A stretch of DNA of 64,000 nt from Collybiopsis luxurians FD-317 M1 (Eukaryota > Basidiomycota > Agaricomycetes > Agaricales > Omphalotaceae), in contig KN834782.1 in assembly GCA_000827265.1 (NCBI GenBank), positions 467,081 through 531,080 of the forward strand. The letters are read 5' to 3'. Both the position numbers and the translations under genes were made by a program. Under the pieces are notes generated by a model. That model made no database searches and had not been told where the DNA came from. It worked only from the letters and a program-made list of their open reading frames with translations. Of this stretch, positions 39,177 to 50,697 are shown piece after piece. The first letter of the stretch is position 1. Each line of letters opens with the position of its first letter.

Positions 39177-39486
39177 GTTAAGTACTGGGTTATCGCTTAT
39201 GCGAAGGATGCACAGTGCCAGTTATTTTCTACTCGGATTACAATTGGCTGGGGGTAAATCGACGATTTCATCGGTGGAGCAAAGTTCATTTGATTGCTCA
39301 TAGAACAAGGGAAGTTAATGTCCGATAAGTGGTGACTCGGAAGCCTTCAACTTGAGTTCACTGACAACAAATACATCCTCTCAACATATTAGGGAAGCTC
39401 CGAATTTCAACTGTTGTAAACGAGTCTAAGTCTGACAGAAAACAGTTAAACCACCTGAGATGAAGTTCTGGTGAGCGAAAAAATAC

Positions 39487-40068
39487 TAGGGCTCTTCACC
39501 GTACCGTAATATACGGTGGTACGGTGGGAGTGAATCCGCTGGTAAGGTCCGTACCGTTGACGGTCCGGGAAAGCACCGTATTTGGCCGTACCGCACACCA
39601 TAATACGCTCGTATTACGGTGTGCCATTGGTATGCCAAGTCATTCCCCTAATATGACTGGAATTTGCCCTTGATTACTTCGGTGACCTGTTTTAGGGCTG
39701 TGCACAGTAGCTGGTGCCGGTGGCTGCTCCAAGATTGACCATATATGAAGGCAATGGCTGCCTTCTGAATTTTCTGGTACATTCTTTTGCACTTTGGTTA
39801 GCAAAATTGTGTCTCACCACAGACAAGTTTTGTCAGAAGGCCCTAATATTAAATATCTATTAAGTTATGATGTACGATGTGTATCTTTTGAAATTCAGTT
39901 ACTAATTTGTGGACAAGTAAACCGTACACCGTAATACGGCCGTATTTCTACCGTACCGTACCGTAGCATTAAATCATGATCCGTATTGTACCGTACCGTA
40001 CCGATACCGTATCCGCATGCAGCAGAATCTGACCGTACCGTATACGGTACGTACGGTGAAGAGCCCTA
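39487..40068. mobile_element. hAT-like MITE
   Basis: 582 bp bounded by inverted repeats: TAGGGCTCTTCACCGTAC at the left, and its exact reverse complement in the same 18 bases at the right. Flanks are AAAAATAC (39479-39486) and GAAAATAC (40069-40076), a target duplication of 8 bp with one mismatch. An 8-bp duplication and termini starting TAGGG fit the hAT superfamily. The ends are rich in CCGTACCGTA repeats, as in hAT subterminal regions. A near-perfect hairpin GCACACCATAATACG/CGTATTACGGTGTGC lies at about 39592-39623. No transposase, so non-autonomous. Confidence 0.8.
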
Positions 40069-40519
40069 GAAAATACTTACTTCGCTTGCACGTGAAATTA
40101 TAGTTGTCTGGGAAATGGGTTAAAGCGTCTTCACCTGAGATATATTAACTTTCTTTCTACGTTCCCGCTGATATGGGTGAAAGCCGAGCTTTCCATCAAG
40201 TTTTCATGACACTAAAGAGACGATAGACTTCCTGTCCATGGTCATTGTCTTTCGCAATGGTACAAAATCTATTTTTCTTTACTACTGATGAGTGCATCAG
40301 TTGATTGGATTTTCTGCTGTGCAGTTACTCTGTATAAGCTCCACCCCGCAGATCTTTAACTGGCTTGGAAATAAACGACTTTACTTTGCGAGCGTAAAGT
40401 GGCTTCCGTTTAATCCAACACCACGTCGCGCACTGCCTGAGCATGCTCCCCACTCAGTCTTGAAAAATGACAGGTATAAACTGGTGTGTTTCGTTACTGT
40501 CAAGTTACTGAGGAACTCG

Positions 40520-40885
40520 GAGTAGCTGGCGCCATAGAGGAACATTGTCCTCGCGTCGATGGCATTCAGCTTCAGTTGACGTTAGCTTTCCGGATTGGGG
40601 ATACAGGCAGCAGTGCTAGAAATGACCATTCCAAGTCGAGGTTAAGGATAAAAGGGACGGCGGTGGAATTGACGTCCCGGTCGACGGGAAACGAAGTCGT
40701 GATTGAGGTTGATTCCAGCGGCTCATCTGTGTTTGGGGCTTGCGGAACAGCTTCAGCTCAAATCTGATTTTCCAAGCTAGGGATGCGAGTGCAGCGGAGG
40801 TCGCAGAGGCGCTAGAAACGATCACAATCTATAGGAAGATTACAGCGATGCTCAAAAGCGGGTAGGACAATAGCTGATACTAGGG
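40520..40885 (-). pseudogene. Decayed copy of the two-exon orphan gene
   Basis: Matches the first exon region of the orphan genes at 46918-47689 and 48409-49108 (for example TGGCGCCATAGAGGAACATTGTCC against TGGCGCCGTGGAGGAACATCGTCC) but is broken by frameshifts and stops, and the second exon is missing. It runs straight into sequence like the HAL2 3' flank at about 40927. Confidence 0.7.
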
Positions 40886-41147
40886 TGGAAGAAAAGGAGG
40901 AATGAGGAGGCTTCCGGAGAGGTTGAGTATACAATTATCACAGTATTATGCTTCCGGCCTGGACGCTAGAGTTTGCGATGATTTGTGAACGATTATACAT
41001 GGACTTTTGTAATTTGTATATAGGGTATTCAATTACAAAGTATAATGCAGGCACTGAAGAGAGAAATTTAGTAGCCCGACGAGGATTCAATTCCTCTAGG
41101 TTTGACCCTCCCCTCTAATTAGAACTGGGTTGATCGAAAAAGCTTGC

Positions 41148-44100
41148 TCACTGGTAGCACTGCGCCCAGTTTTCACCGTAGACACAGTTATCAAATACAA
41201 GCTTAGTGTATCCATCGCACGAAATGATGCAGGAATTGTGTGATCGCCAAAGGTTGTGTCGGTATTGAGGGGGAATCCAAATAATTCCATAAGGATATGG
41301 AGGAAAGGATATCCAACCATCAGATGAGAGTATCCAGTGTCCATTCACTAAAGAATGTCAACGTGGTTTGCATGTAAGATCGGCTTACGTAAACTTACAG
41401 TTAGCTTCATAAACGGATGAATCTGTGGACAAATCTGGTGCTTTGAATTTATGTGACTGCAGAGCAGTCAAAATCGAAATGAATAAAGTTGATATAAGTA
41501 TCAGCATCAGAATGACTTACAGGGTTGGTATTATTATGGTCCTGGATTGAGCCTTGAGCAGTCCCAGTGACCTCATCAGAGCTTGCATAAGATACAATTG
41601 ATAGGCTTGGATCATCAAAGCCGGGCATAGGATGTCCTACTTCGGGACTGGCATTGGCATCCCAAATTCTAATGGTCTTATCATGAGAACCAGAAGCAAT
41701 CCGGGACCCATCAGGAGAAAATGCAACAGAGAGAATTGCATTTTCGTGACCATATAAAGGGTCTCCAACCTGCGCACCAGTGTTCACATCCCATATTCTA
41801 ACCGTCTTGTCATGAGAGCCTGATACGATTCTGACCCCATCAGGAGAGAATGCAACTGATGCAACTGGATCATCATGGCCTCTTAAGATATCTTTCAGCT
41901 GGGCCCCAGTAGTGGCATCCCAAATCTTGATTGTCTTGTCATAAGAGCCAGATGCAATCTTGGTTCCATCAGAAGAGAATGCAACTGATAGGACTGCATG
42001 ATCATGGTGTAGGGGATCTCCCACCTGAAAACCAGTATTTGTATCCCAAATCCTGACTGTCTTATCATTAGAACCTGAAGCAACCCTGCTCCCCTTGGCA
42101 GAGAATGCAACTGAGAAAACTGCACTGTTGTGTCCTTGTAAAAGATCTCCTATCTGGGTACCACAATCACTGTCCCAAATCCTAATTGAGTTGTCTTCAG
42201 AGCCGGAAGCAATTTTAGTCCCATCAGGAGAGAATACAACTGATGTGACCTCTCTGGTATGGCCTTGCAAGGGATGTCCTACCTGGGCACCAGAATTTAC
42301 ATTCCAAATTCTTACAGTCTTATCAGAGGAGCCAGAAACAATCCTGGTTCCATCAGAAGAGAATGCAATTGCTGAGACTGCACCATTGTGACCCTGCAAG
42401 GGATATCCTACTTGAGCACCAGTACTAGCATTCCAAATTCTAATTGTTTTATCATCAGAACCAGACACAATCCTGGTCCCCATTGGAGAGAATGCAACTG
42501 ATGCAACTGGCTCATTGTGGCCTTGAAGTAAATGTTTCACTGGGGCACCAAAGCTTGTATCCCAAATCCTAATTGTCTTGTCAGAAGAGGCAGAAGCAAC
42601 CCTGGTCCCATCAGGAGAAAATGAAACTGAGAAGACTCCGCTATCATGTCCCTGCAAAGGATCTGTGACTTGAGCACCCGTACCGACATCCCAAATCCTA
42701 ACTGTTTTGTCTGAGGAGCCAGAAGCAATCCTGGTACCATCAAAAGAGAATACAAGGGACCAAATTTCATACCCATGGCCATGCAAGGGATCTCCAATTT
42801 GAACACCAGTATTTGCATCCCAGATCCTGATAGTCTTATCATAAGAGCCAGAAGCAATCCTAGTCCCATCAGAAGAGAATGCAACTGATGTTACTGGATC
42901 ATTGTGCCCCTCTAAGAAATATTTGAGCTGGGCACCTAGACTGATATCCCAAACTCCCACTGTTTTATCATATGAGCCAGATGCAATTCTGGTACCATCA
43001 GAAGAGAATGCAACCGACCAAACAGCATCATTGTGGCCTTGTAATGGATGCCCAACCTGAGCACTAGTACTTACATCCCAAATCCTAATGGTTTTGTCAT
43101 AGGAGCCAGAAACAATTCTAGTCCCATCAGGAGAGAATGCAACCGAGGAAACTGCATCATTATGACCCTGCAAGGGATCTCCCAACTGGGCCCCAGTATT
43201 TGCATCCCAAACTCTGACTGTCTTATCATAGGAACCGGAAGCAATTCTGTTTGCATCAGGAGAGATTGCAACTGATAAGATCTCCTTATCATGGCCCTGC
43301 CAAGAGTGACCTATCTGGGCACCACTACTGGCATTCCAAATCTTGATGGACTTGTCCCAAGAGCCCGAAATAATTTTAGTACCATCCATAGAGAATACAA
43401 CAGATGAGACAACAGAGGGACACTCAATGCAGGTGACAGTTTGATAATCCCATGTCCCAGCCTTTTGTGAAAACTTCACTGTTTTTAGCAGCCTCGGTAT
43501 ATACTCTTCATTCCATGACCAAAATGGGCAAATGCTTAAGTACAAATGGGGAGTTCTATCCTTTAACACACTAGCTCCAAATAACATCACCAGTTTCTGT
43601 AATTGTTGTGCAGCTGTTTGAATTGTCTGGATACTGTTTAAATTTTCATTCTGCTTTGATTCGAACTTGACATCACCAAAATTTAGTTGATTCATTGTTA
43701 CCTTTCCCACGGATTCTAGAATTTCTCCACATTTATTTAATGATTGTAGTAAGTTCATAGCTTCTATCCAAAAAACTCCCCGTTTCCTTAGGAATTCTTC
43801 TGTTCTAGCCACAATGTCAGATGTAATACCACTCCTAAAAAGGTGGTAACTCCACAAGCTACAAGCATACTCCAGTGTTTCCCCAATGTTTTCTTTGATA
43901 GTTTTTTGCAGTCCTACCACTTGACTGTCAGGGATAGAAGAGGAAGGGAGATCACAGATATTGAACCTCAATTGTTCCATCATTAAAAAACATGCATGGG
44001 CAAGGGTTGAATGACAACTTACTCCATTATAAAAACTTCCGTCCTCTTTATTGTATTTGTATTCTGCAATAAAGTCCAAGAATGATGCATGAAAGGTATA

Positions 44101-45607
44101 GATGCAGTGATCTGTTTCTGAGATGTAGAAAACAGCTTGCAAGCTCTGTATCAAACTTGCAGCAAGTTCTTCCTCTAATCCCAGCAGTTCTGCTAGAGTA
44201 TTGCATGAGACTGGTTTCCCCAAAGATATTGTTGTATGAATAATCTTCCAGTATTCTTCTAGCTCATCTCCTTTCAACCTTAATCTGCCAGTGCTGCTCC
44301 TAATAATAGTAACATACAGTTCTGTCAAAGCTTGAGGGCTTTGTTGCACCTTTAATGAATCTAGAAATCGCTTCTTTTTGTATGTTTGACTTCCAGGATC
44401 ATTGATGAATTTTGCTACAGTGGCAGCATAAATGAAGAGCTGACCCGATACACTGGTAAGTTTGTTCAAATTTTCCGTTGAAGGCTCCACACTTTGAAGT
44501 GTTTTCTGCAGGTACAAGTATATATCTTTTTCCACCTCACTTTTTTCCACATTGTGAAGCAGAAACTCTTTGATCTTTGATACCCGTGAATTCAGATTAT
44601 CTGCACACATTAGCGCCTGAATTGCTCGCTCCGGTCTACTGGTAAAGAGAAACTTCAGTCCTGGCATTTGTTTGCTTTGAATTGCCGGGATGAGCACCTC
44701 TAATGTTTCTGATACATGTTCAGACTCATCTAGTGCATCCAAAACAAGAACCGGCGAGTGAGACAATAAGCCCCCCTTCTGTATACATGCCAACCAAGGC
44801 TCTACCAGGAGCTTGGAAACTTGCACATTGGGACTTTTAGTTACAATATCGGGATCCTCATCCAGCAACCTTTCTAGGTGCGCATTAAATTTATCAGAAT
44901 AGCGGGCTAGTTGATGTGCCAGAGTGGGAATTATAAACCGGTAATCTCTACACTCTGGAATCTGCCTATTGCAGAAAAATGATGCAGCCAAAAGTTTTTG
45001 TGCTTCCAATCTCAAGCATATTGACTTTGCAATAGTGCTTTTCCCTGTTCCGGCCATGCCACATATCCAGTAACCTGGGGGACTATCAATTTGCAGAGCC
45101 CATTGTTGAATCTCTGCTAAAATCTGCAACCTGGTCCCTTCTAAGCAAGGGCTACGCCTCTGCCAACCTGCACCAAGTTCATAATCATGAAGTGCTTGCA
45201 CTGCGTAATACTTTCTGGATGGTTCTCCCTTTTAGCTTGTCAGACAGGCTGCAGCTTGAGATTTCCCAGTTCAAGCTCACCTTGTACAGGTTTCCTTGGA
45301 CATATATAAATGTCCCATTAATGATGCTAAAATCATGAGCATGAGGAAAAAATGCAGCTGTGCCTTGGACTTGGGAAGATGGTCCTATTGCTTGGCCTTG
45401 AATGATAGTTGTCCCATCGGAACCATTTTCTATTACTGTGGAAGTAGATTCATGACTAACTTGGTCATTAGTCTTGACGACAGAACGTTCTTCGCTTAGA
45501 ACATTGTCGTCACTGGAACCAACATCAGTTAAAGCTGGTACGCCAGGAACTTCGTTCTTCAGTTGAGTAAATGCTTTCTGGAATGTTTCGGTATGTTCCC
45601 GAAACAT
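41148..45607 (-). CDS. NACHT-WD40 NOD-like receptor, 14 WD40 repeats (NLR 1)
   Basis: STAND-type signalling ATPase of about 1430 residues. These fungal proteins act in self/non-self recognition and can trigger cell death. Start ATG 45607 (MFREHTETFQKAF). Exons: 45607-45281, 45228-41521, 41456-41399, 41347-41148; the lengths sum to a whole number of codons. Domains in order: an N-terminal part of about 110 residues with the repeat-like FSIINGTFIYVQGN; NACHT with Walker A GMAGTGKST and Walker B PVLVLDALDE; a helical linker; then 14 WD40 repeats of 43 residues (typical unit ends TVRIWDVNTGAQ), enough for two seven-bladed propellers; and a C-terminal tail SSDGWISFPP...IWIPPQYRHNLW...GENWAQCYQ. 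The 52-nt intron 45229-45280 restores the frame into KYYAVQALHDYELG. No recognised effector domain at the N-terminus. Confidence 0.87.
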
Positions 45608-45975
45608 TGTTCGGTGAAAGGTTTACAGAAGGCTAGGTTTTTTTTGCGATGTGAACTTTGGAGGGGCAAGGTGATGGGGGCGAAAGCAATGAATGATGCA
45701 ATATCTGTGATTTTTATACCAAGGCGCTGGCAGTTGTACGTTTGACATTCAGGATCAATTAACTGTCAGGGGCTCAGTGCTACGGGATCCAATGAGTGGG
45801 TTGATGCAATCAACTCAACTGCGAGCGTGCACTGCATGTTGCAATCTACTCAGATGACGAGCAGAAATGAAGACAAATCCTCACCTTTGTATGAATACTT
45901 CGAAGATCCTGTATCCGTTACGCTAAAGATGATGCAGCATTGCATTCGATTTAGAAAGCCTAAAACGACTTCCCT
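45608..45975. other. NLR 1 upstream region
   Basis: Presumed promoter of NLR 1. No clear TATA box; TTTTTATACC reads at about 45712 on the plus strand. No gene seen. Confidence 0.4.
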
Positions 45976-46540
45976 GGTCGGACCCTCGGGGAGCCGGGCC
46001 TTCATACGCTTTCAAGTGTGCCAGAGACCGGCCCACGCCTGCCTTAGGGCCGAGGAGACGGCTCAAAATGACCCGCCCTTGAAATTGCCGAGCGTAAGAA
46101 TGCCCTAGCTGGACCGTGAACTTCTTCGCTCGAGGGCACAATTCGTATATAGCATGGACAACATTATCACAGGTGGTTTTTTCCTGCTCGAAAAATCACA
46201 CCATCTCCTCAGCGTAACTGCATTCCCTCGGGTGGTACAGCTTTACTCGGTGTTGCAGCCGGATGGGAACAACTTTGTCGTTTGCCTCAAGGAGTTAGGC
46301 TCAAAAAAAGAAGAAATGTGTGAGTCTTCAAAGCTTCAGGGCTCTCTACAGCGTTGTTATCGTAGACAACTTTGAACTGTCTCGCCGGTGCACAGAAAAT
46401 TGGAAGATGCTCGGCTGTGAAAGGGTGTATGATGCCCTCTCCGAGAACCTACCCCTTTAAGCCTAAATGTTAAGCTTTCGAATATAGCCGAATATGGTTG
46501 GCAACAAGGGCGCATTTTCAAGGAGATGGTCCACACGGGA
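45976..46540 (-). pseudogene. Fragment of the PLP decarboxylase C-terminal region
   Basis: About 560 bases resembling 33270-33890 of the decarboxylase gene. The clearest part reads CPRAKKFTVQLGH and LSRLLGPKAGVGRS against CPRAKKLTVQLGQ and LSRFLGPEGSVGQS. Further on, GATGCTCGGCTGTGAAAGGGTG matches GATGCGAGGCTGTGAACGGATG. Stops and indels throughout; the catalytic half is absent. Confidence 0.75.
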
Positions 46541-46917
46541 GTTCGGGCGCGACGCGAACGGTGTGTGTGACCGTGCCGCTTAGTCAGTTATTTAAACATC
46601 CTTTGACCTTTGCACCTTGCGACGATGGCTGGACTTCATAGGGATCACTGAACCCAGGTAAGTGGTCCCTTTTTCGGAAAGAAAGAGCTATAATCATTAC
46701 AGAAAGATACAACAACTTCTACGGACGGAAACTCCATGCGAAGCAAAGAAAACAAGGGTTACTTTATACGTGTATAACGTCAATCGTTAAAAGGACGCAA
46801 GGAAAAAAGAAAAAGCAGAAAAACATCTTCTTTCATGAACCACCTTCACTTGCGAGCTCTTGGGATAGCTATCGGCCAAGCTATTGACGGGTCGTTGGTC
46901 GGATACCTGCGTTATCC

Positions 46918-47689
46918 CTAGAGGAAAAGAAGGTCCATCGCGCCGCTCTCGGAATCTGGTTCTTCTTCAGCCCAGTCGGACGAAGAAGTGGAGAAGCTGG
47001 TTTTATCTGAAGTATTGGTGAGTTCATCCGCTTCGTCGTCTTCATCATCGGAGAGCTCAAGGAGAAAAGTTGATTTCAGAGCGAAGGAGTTGCTGGTCCA
47101 GTCAGACGAACCGTCGTCGGTGGTGACGAGTCGGGATGTTAAGGAACGCTGAGCAGGATCGCTTCCTCGTTCCCGCGACATGTAATATCTCTGGTTGTTT
47201 GTTGTGTTCTAGAAATAAACAACCATGGATATTAGGTGACGTGGACGGGATCAGTGAAGGTTCAGTGGCACTCACCATCGGAGCAAGATGAACAAAGTCA
47301 ACTTCAGAATCGTGATCGTAGTCGTAACTGGCGCCGTGGAGGAACATCGTCCTCGCGTCGAGGGCATTCAAGTTCAACTCGAATTTCGTTCTCCAAAGCG
47401 GGGACGCGAGCGCTGCGGAGGCTGCAGGGGGTGCTAGAAACGACGAGTCCAAGTCTGGAGACGAGGGATCGAAGAGCAAAAGGGACAGTGGTGGGGTTGA
47501 CGAGTCCCGGTCGAGGTAAGACGAACTTGTGGTCAAGGTTGATTCAAGTGGCTCATCCGTGTTTGGGTAGGGCTTGAGGAACATTATCCGGGCGTCGAGC
47601 GCATCCAACTTCAACTCGATTCTGGTTCTCCAAGCCGGGGATGCGAGTGCAGCAGAGGCCGCAGGAGGCGCTAGAAACGATGACTCCAT
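46918..47689 (-). CDS. Hypothetical two-exon orphan protein with internal duplication, copy A
   Basis: 234 residues from exons 47689-47276 and 47208-46918. Not recognised. Exon 1 contains two copies of a unit of about 38 residues: FLAPPAASAALASPAWRTR then ELKLDALDARIMFLKP, and FLAPPAASAALASPLWRTK then ELNLNALDARTMFLHG, joined by a Ser/Asp-rich linker. Exon 2 is very acidic and Ser-rich (DDEDDEADELTNTSDKTS) and ends DLLFL. The start was set at MESSFLAP because the frame upstream of it is not kept between copies A and B, so it is likely leader. The donor GGTGAGTG and acceptor TTTCTAG are conserved in both copies. Confidence 0.6.
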
Positions 47690-48408
47690 AAGCGAATTAC
47701 AGCGATGTTTGAAGGTGGGTAGGACTATTGGCTGAAGCGCTGATGCTGGGGGCGGAAGAAAAGGACGAAAGCTGGGAAAAACAAAAGCGAACAAAGTGAA
47801 TCCGCTCCCTTTTGTACTCTCCGAATTTCCATTTATCGACCATTGTACAATGTGGCGTGTATATGTCATCGAGACTAATTTGGAAATAGGTCGCAGAATC
47901 ATCCTTCAAGCTCGAGTCCGGTCCAACTCGCGTGTGTATACTCACTCGTTCCGTCGATGAAGATATTTAATTCACATTCTAGGAGCGACATAACGACAAA
48001 GCAAGAAGAAATATTTCAAAATACCCATTAACCGCCTCTTTTAGGTATCGGCGCATTTCCACTTTGACCTTGCCGAAGTCTTCGGGGTCACAATTTTCAT
48101 CCGAACAAAGATACGGTCCAGAGGGGCCTCTGACCTTGCCTTGTCACCTGACGTTGAATATTCGCCGAGATTTGAGCCCAGGTAAGTGGCCGCTTTCTCG
48201 GAAGGAAAGGGTGATAACGATTACTCATAGATACAACAACTTTTATGGACGGAAATTTCAATGACGATTCGCCTGAGGCGGAGAACACAAGGGGTACTAT
48301 ATACGTGTATAACGTCCCTTTGATGAACCACCCACACTTGCCAGGTCATGTAAGCCAAGCTATTCACGGAAAAAAGGTCCATTGCTCCCAAATGGAATCA
48401 TTTTCACC

Positions 48409-49108
48409 TCAGACGGAAGAAAAGCTGATATTTTCAAAAGTGCTGGTGAGTCTATCCGCTTCGTCCTCGTCATCATCAAGGAGTAAGGTTGATTGCAGGG
48501 TGAAGGAGTTGCTGGTCCAGTCAAACGAACCCTCGTCGGTGGTGGCGAGTTGGGATGCCAGGGAATGCTGAGCAGGATCGCTTCCTCGTGCCCGCGGCAT
48601 GTAATATTCGTGGTTGTTTGTTTTGTTCTAGAAATAAACAATCATGGATATTAGGTGACGTGGACGGGAGAAGTCAAGTTTCAGTGGCACTCACCATCGG
48701 AGCAAGATGAACAAAGTCAATTTCAGAATCATGATCGTAGTCGTAGCTGGCGCCGTGGAGGAACATCGTCCTCGCGTCGAGGGCATTCAGGTTCAACTCG
48801 AATTTGGTTTTCCAAAGCGGGGACGCGAGCGCTGCGGAGGCTGCTGGGGGTGCTGGAAACGACGAGTCCAAGTCTAAAGACGAGGAATCGAAGAGCAAAA
48901 GGGACGGCGGTGGGGTTGACGAGTTCCGGTCGAGGTAAGACGAATTCGTGGTTGAGGTTGATTTCAGTGGCTCATCCGTGTTTGGGTAGGGCTTGAGGAA
49001 CATTATCCGGGTGTCGAGCGCGTCCAACTTCAACTCGATTCTGGTTCTCCAAGCCGGGGATGCGAGTGCAGCGGATGCCACAGCAGGTGCTAGAAACGAT
49101 GACTCCAT
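48409..49108 (-). CDS. Hypothetical two-exon orphan protein, copy B
   Basis: 210 residues from exons 49108-48695 and 48627-48409. Exon 1 has exactly the same length (414 bases) as in copy A, with only substitutions (FLAPAVASAALASPAWRTR; FPAPPAASAALASPLWKTK). Exon 2 is shorter: after FENISFSSV it meets a stop, where copy A continues for over 20 acidic residues. Equal exon 1 length and an intact frame suggest selection on the protein, or a very recent duplication. Confidence 0.58.
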
Positions 49109-50697
49109 AGGGCGGATTACAGCGTTGCTCGAAAACTGAGTATGACGATTAGCTGAAGCGCTGATGCTGGGGGCGGAAGAAAAGGACGAATCTGTGAAAA
49201 ACAAAAGCGAACAAAGTGAGTCCCCCTCTCCTTTTTGTACTCTCCCAATTTCCATTTTTCTGCCATTGTGCAATGTGGCGTGTACATGTCATCTGAGACA
49301 AATTCGGTAATAGGTCGAAAAAAACATTAAAGCTGTGAACGGTTCCCAACCTTTCCGAATTCTCCGCTGCTTTCCTTCAAGCTCGAGCTCGAGGTTCTTC
49401 CCCGCTTCCTCAGGCTTCCTGTTTCCACGTACGTGTGTATACCCACTCCTTCTGCCGACGAAAATATCTAATTCTGAACCTAGCTGGGCGACCCAAATGG
49501 ATATCTTGTTGTTCCCACTTTCCGTAATTGGTCATAGACAAAACGTTTCAAATATGCTGTTGACCTTCGCTATTGACCGCCCCATTTGGGTTTAGGCGCT
49601 GGGTCTTTCTCCTCAAAGACCTTGCCGAAATATTCGGAGGGCACCTATTTCCTATTTCCTATTTTCACCTGAATATTCACCTCGCAGGAACACTCAGCGG
49701 AACGCGTTAGCTGGTGAGGTTTCTCGGATGGTTTACAGCGTACGGGACGGTTCGATGCACTTCCCGGTATTATATCGATATCTGCTGTGTAGTTACCTGC
49801 CGCTCTTGATATAAGATACTCGATATGGAATACAGACGCTACAATTTTCAATCGCTATAATATTTTCATATCGGATACCCTTCCTCGAGTGTCACCCTGT
49901 CCTGGGGAGCTGAGTAGCCGGAAAAGAAAAGAAAAGCGATGTCGCAAGCTGAGTGTTGTCCACTAACATGATGAATTCTGAGGAACAAAGCGGACGGATC
50001 TCGGAGCCGTCTGAATGAGTTTGAATACTTTCCGTTGAGCTTGTAAAGCGCGCCTGCTCAACAGGATACATACGCGTTCGTGGAGACAGCTAAACGAAGC
50101 AACTTTGAACAGAAAGAGTCTGCGTAGTAAAGCACGTAAGACGCTGACGACATAAGATAGTTGCGAAAGCCAAGTAGAATACCCGCTTTCACGGTCAATC
50201 GTCGGAGCGAACCTGCTGAGATCATCATCCAGATAGCTCAGAGAGCAGAACGTCGCAATCACATGTGGAAGGATTCGCCCAGAGAAAGATTCGGCATCGA
50301 CGCAGCCTGCACCGAGTATTCAGAAAGATGTCCTTGGCATTGATGAACATGAAAACGATTTGAATTGCTAAACGAAGGCCGATATCTACACCCACATCCA
50401 CAACATATCCATCCAAGCAGAAAGACAACCGTAATAATAAACAGTTAGAAATAAAAAAAACCGATGAGAGTCCAGATAGCCAACACCCGTTTCAACTCGA
50501 CTCGTCTTGTTCTGTCCTACCATGATATCCGGTGCGATCTGCCATAGTGCGGCATAAGCGTGCAACGTGCAACCCCGAGTGGAGTGAGAAAGGAGGGAAA
50601 ATAACACGACGGTGCCATCTCCTGAATCGAAATTGCAGAATAACGACCAGCGTAGATTTTGCCTTCGTATCCACCGCTTCGCCTCGCCTCGCCCCGA
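49109..50697. other. Intergenic, no gene recognised
   Basis: The first 300 bases belong to the tandem duplication. The rest has short open frames on both strands (for example 49963-50262 and 50386-50607 minus) with no motif I recognise. A short CCTATTT repeat lies at about 49650. Confidence 0.4.

Larger units (their letters stand above)
46640..49430. repeat. Tandem duplication of about 1.5 kb with the orphan gene pair
   Basis: Two direct copies, about 46640-48000 and 48170-49430. Both contain ACCCAGGTAAGTGG or CCCAGGTAAGTGG, then GATACAACAACTTCTACGGACG or a close variant, then the two-exon gene, then matching upstream sequence. An indirect third partial copy lies at 40520-40885. Confidence 0.75.

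Noticed and set aside
39150..39200. Possible 5S rRNA fragment (GAAGTTAAGTACTGGGTTA)
   Set aside because: Only a dozen bases resemble 5S rRNA and the surrounding internal promoter boxes are absent.
41070..41110. T-arm-like GAGGATTCAATTCCTC near the end of NLR 1
   Set aside because: No acceptor, D or anticodon arm can be drawn around it.
42095..42391. Open frames on the plus strand across the WD40 regions (also at 52976, 53852, 54086 and 63121)
   Set aside because: They are antisense shadows created by the periodic WD40 repeats.
45185..45300. Apparent frameshift between the N-terminal part and NACHT part of NLR 1
   Set aside because: A 52-nt intron with GTGAGC donor, CTGAC branch site and AAAAG acceptor restores the frame exactly.
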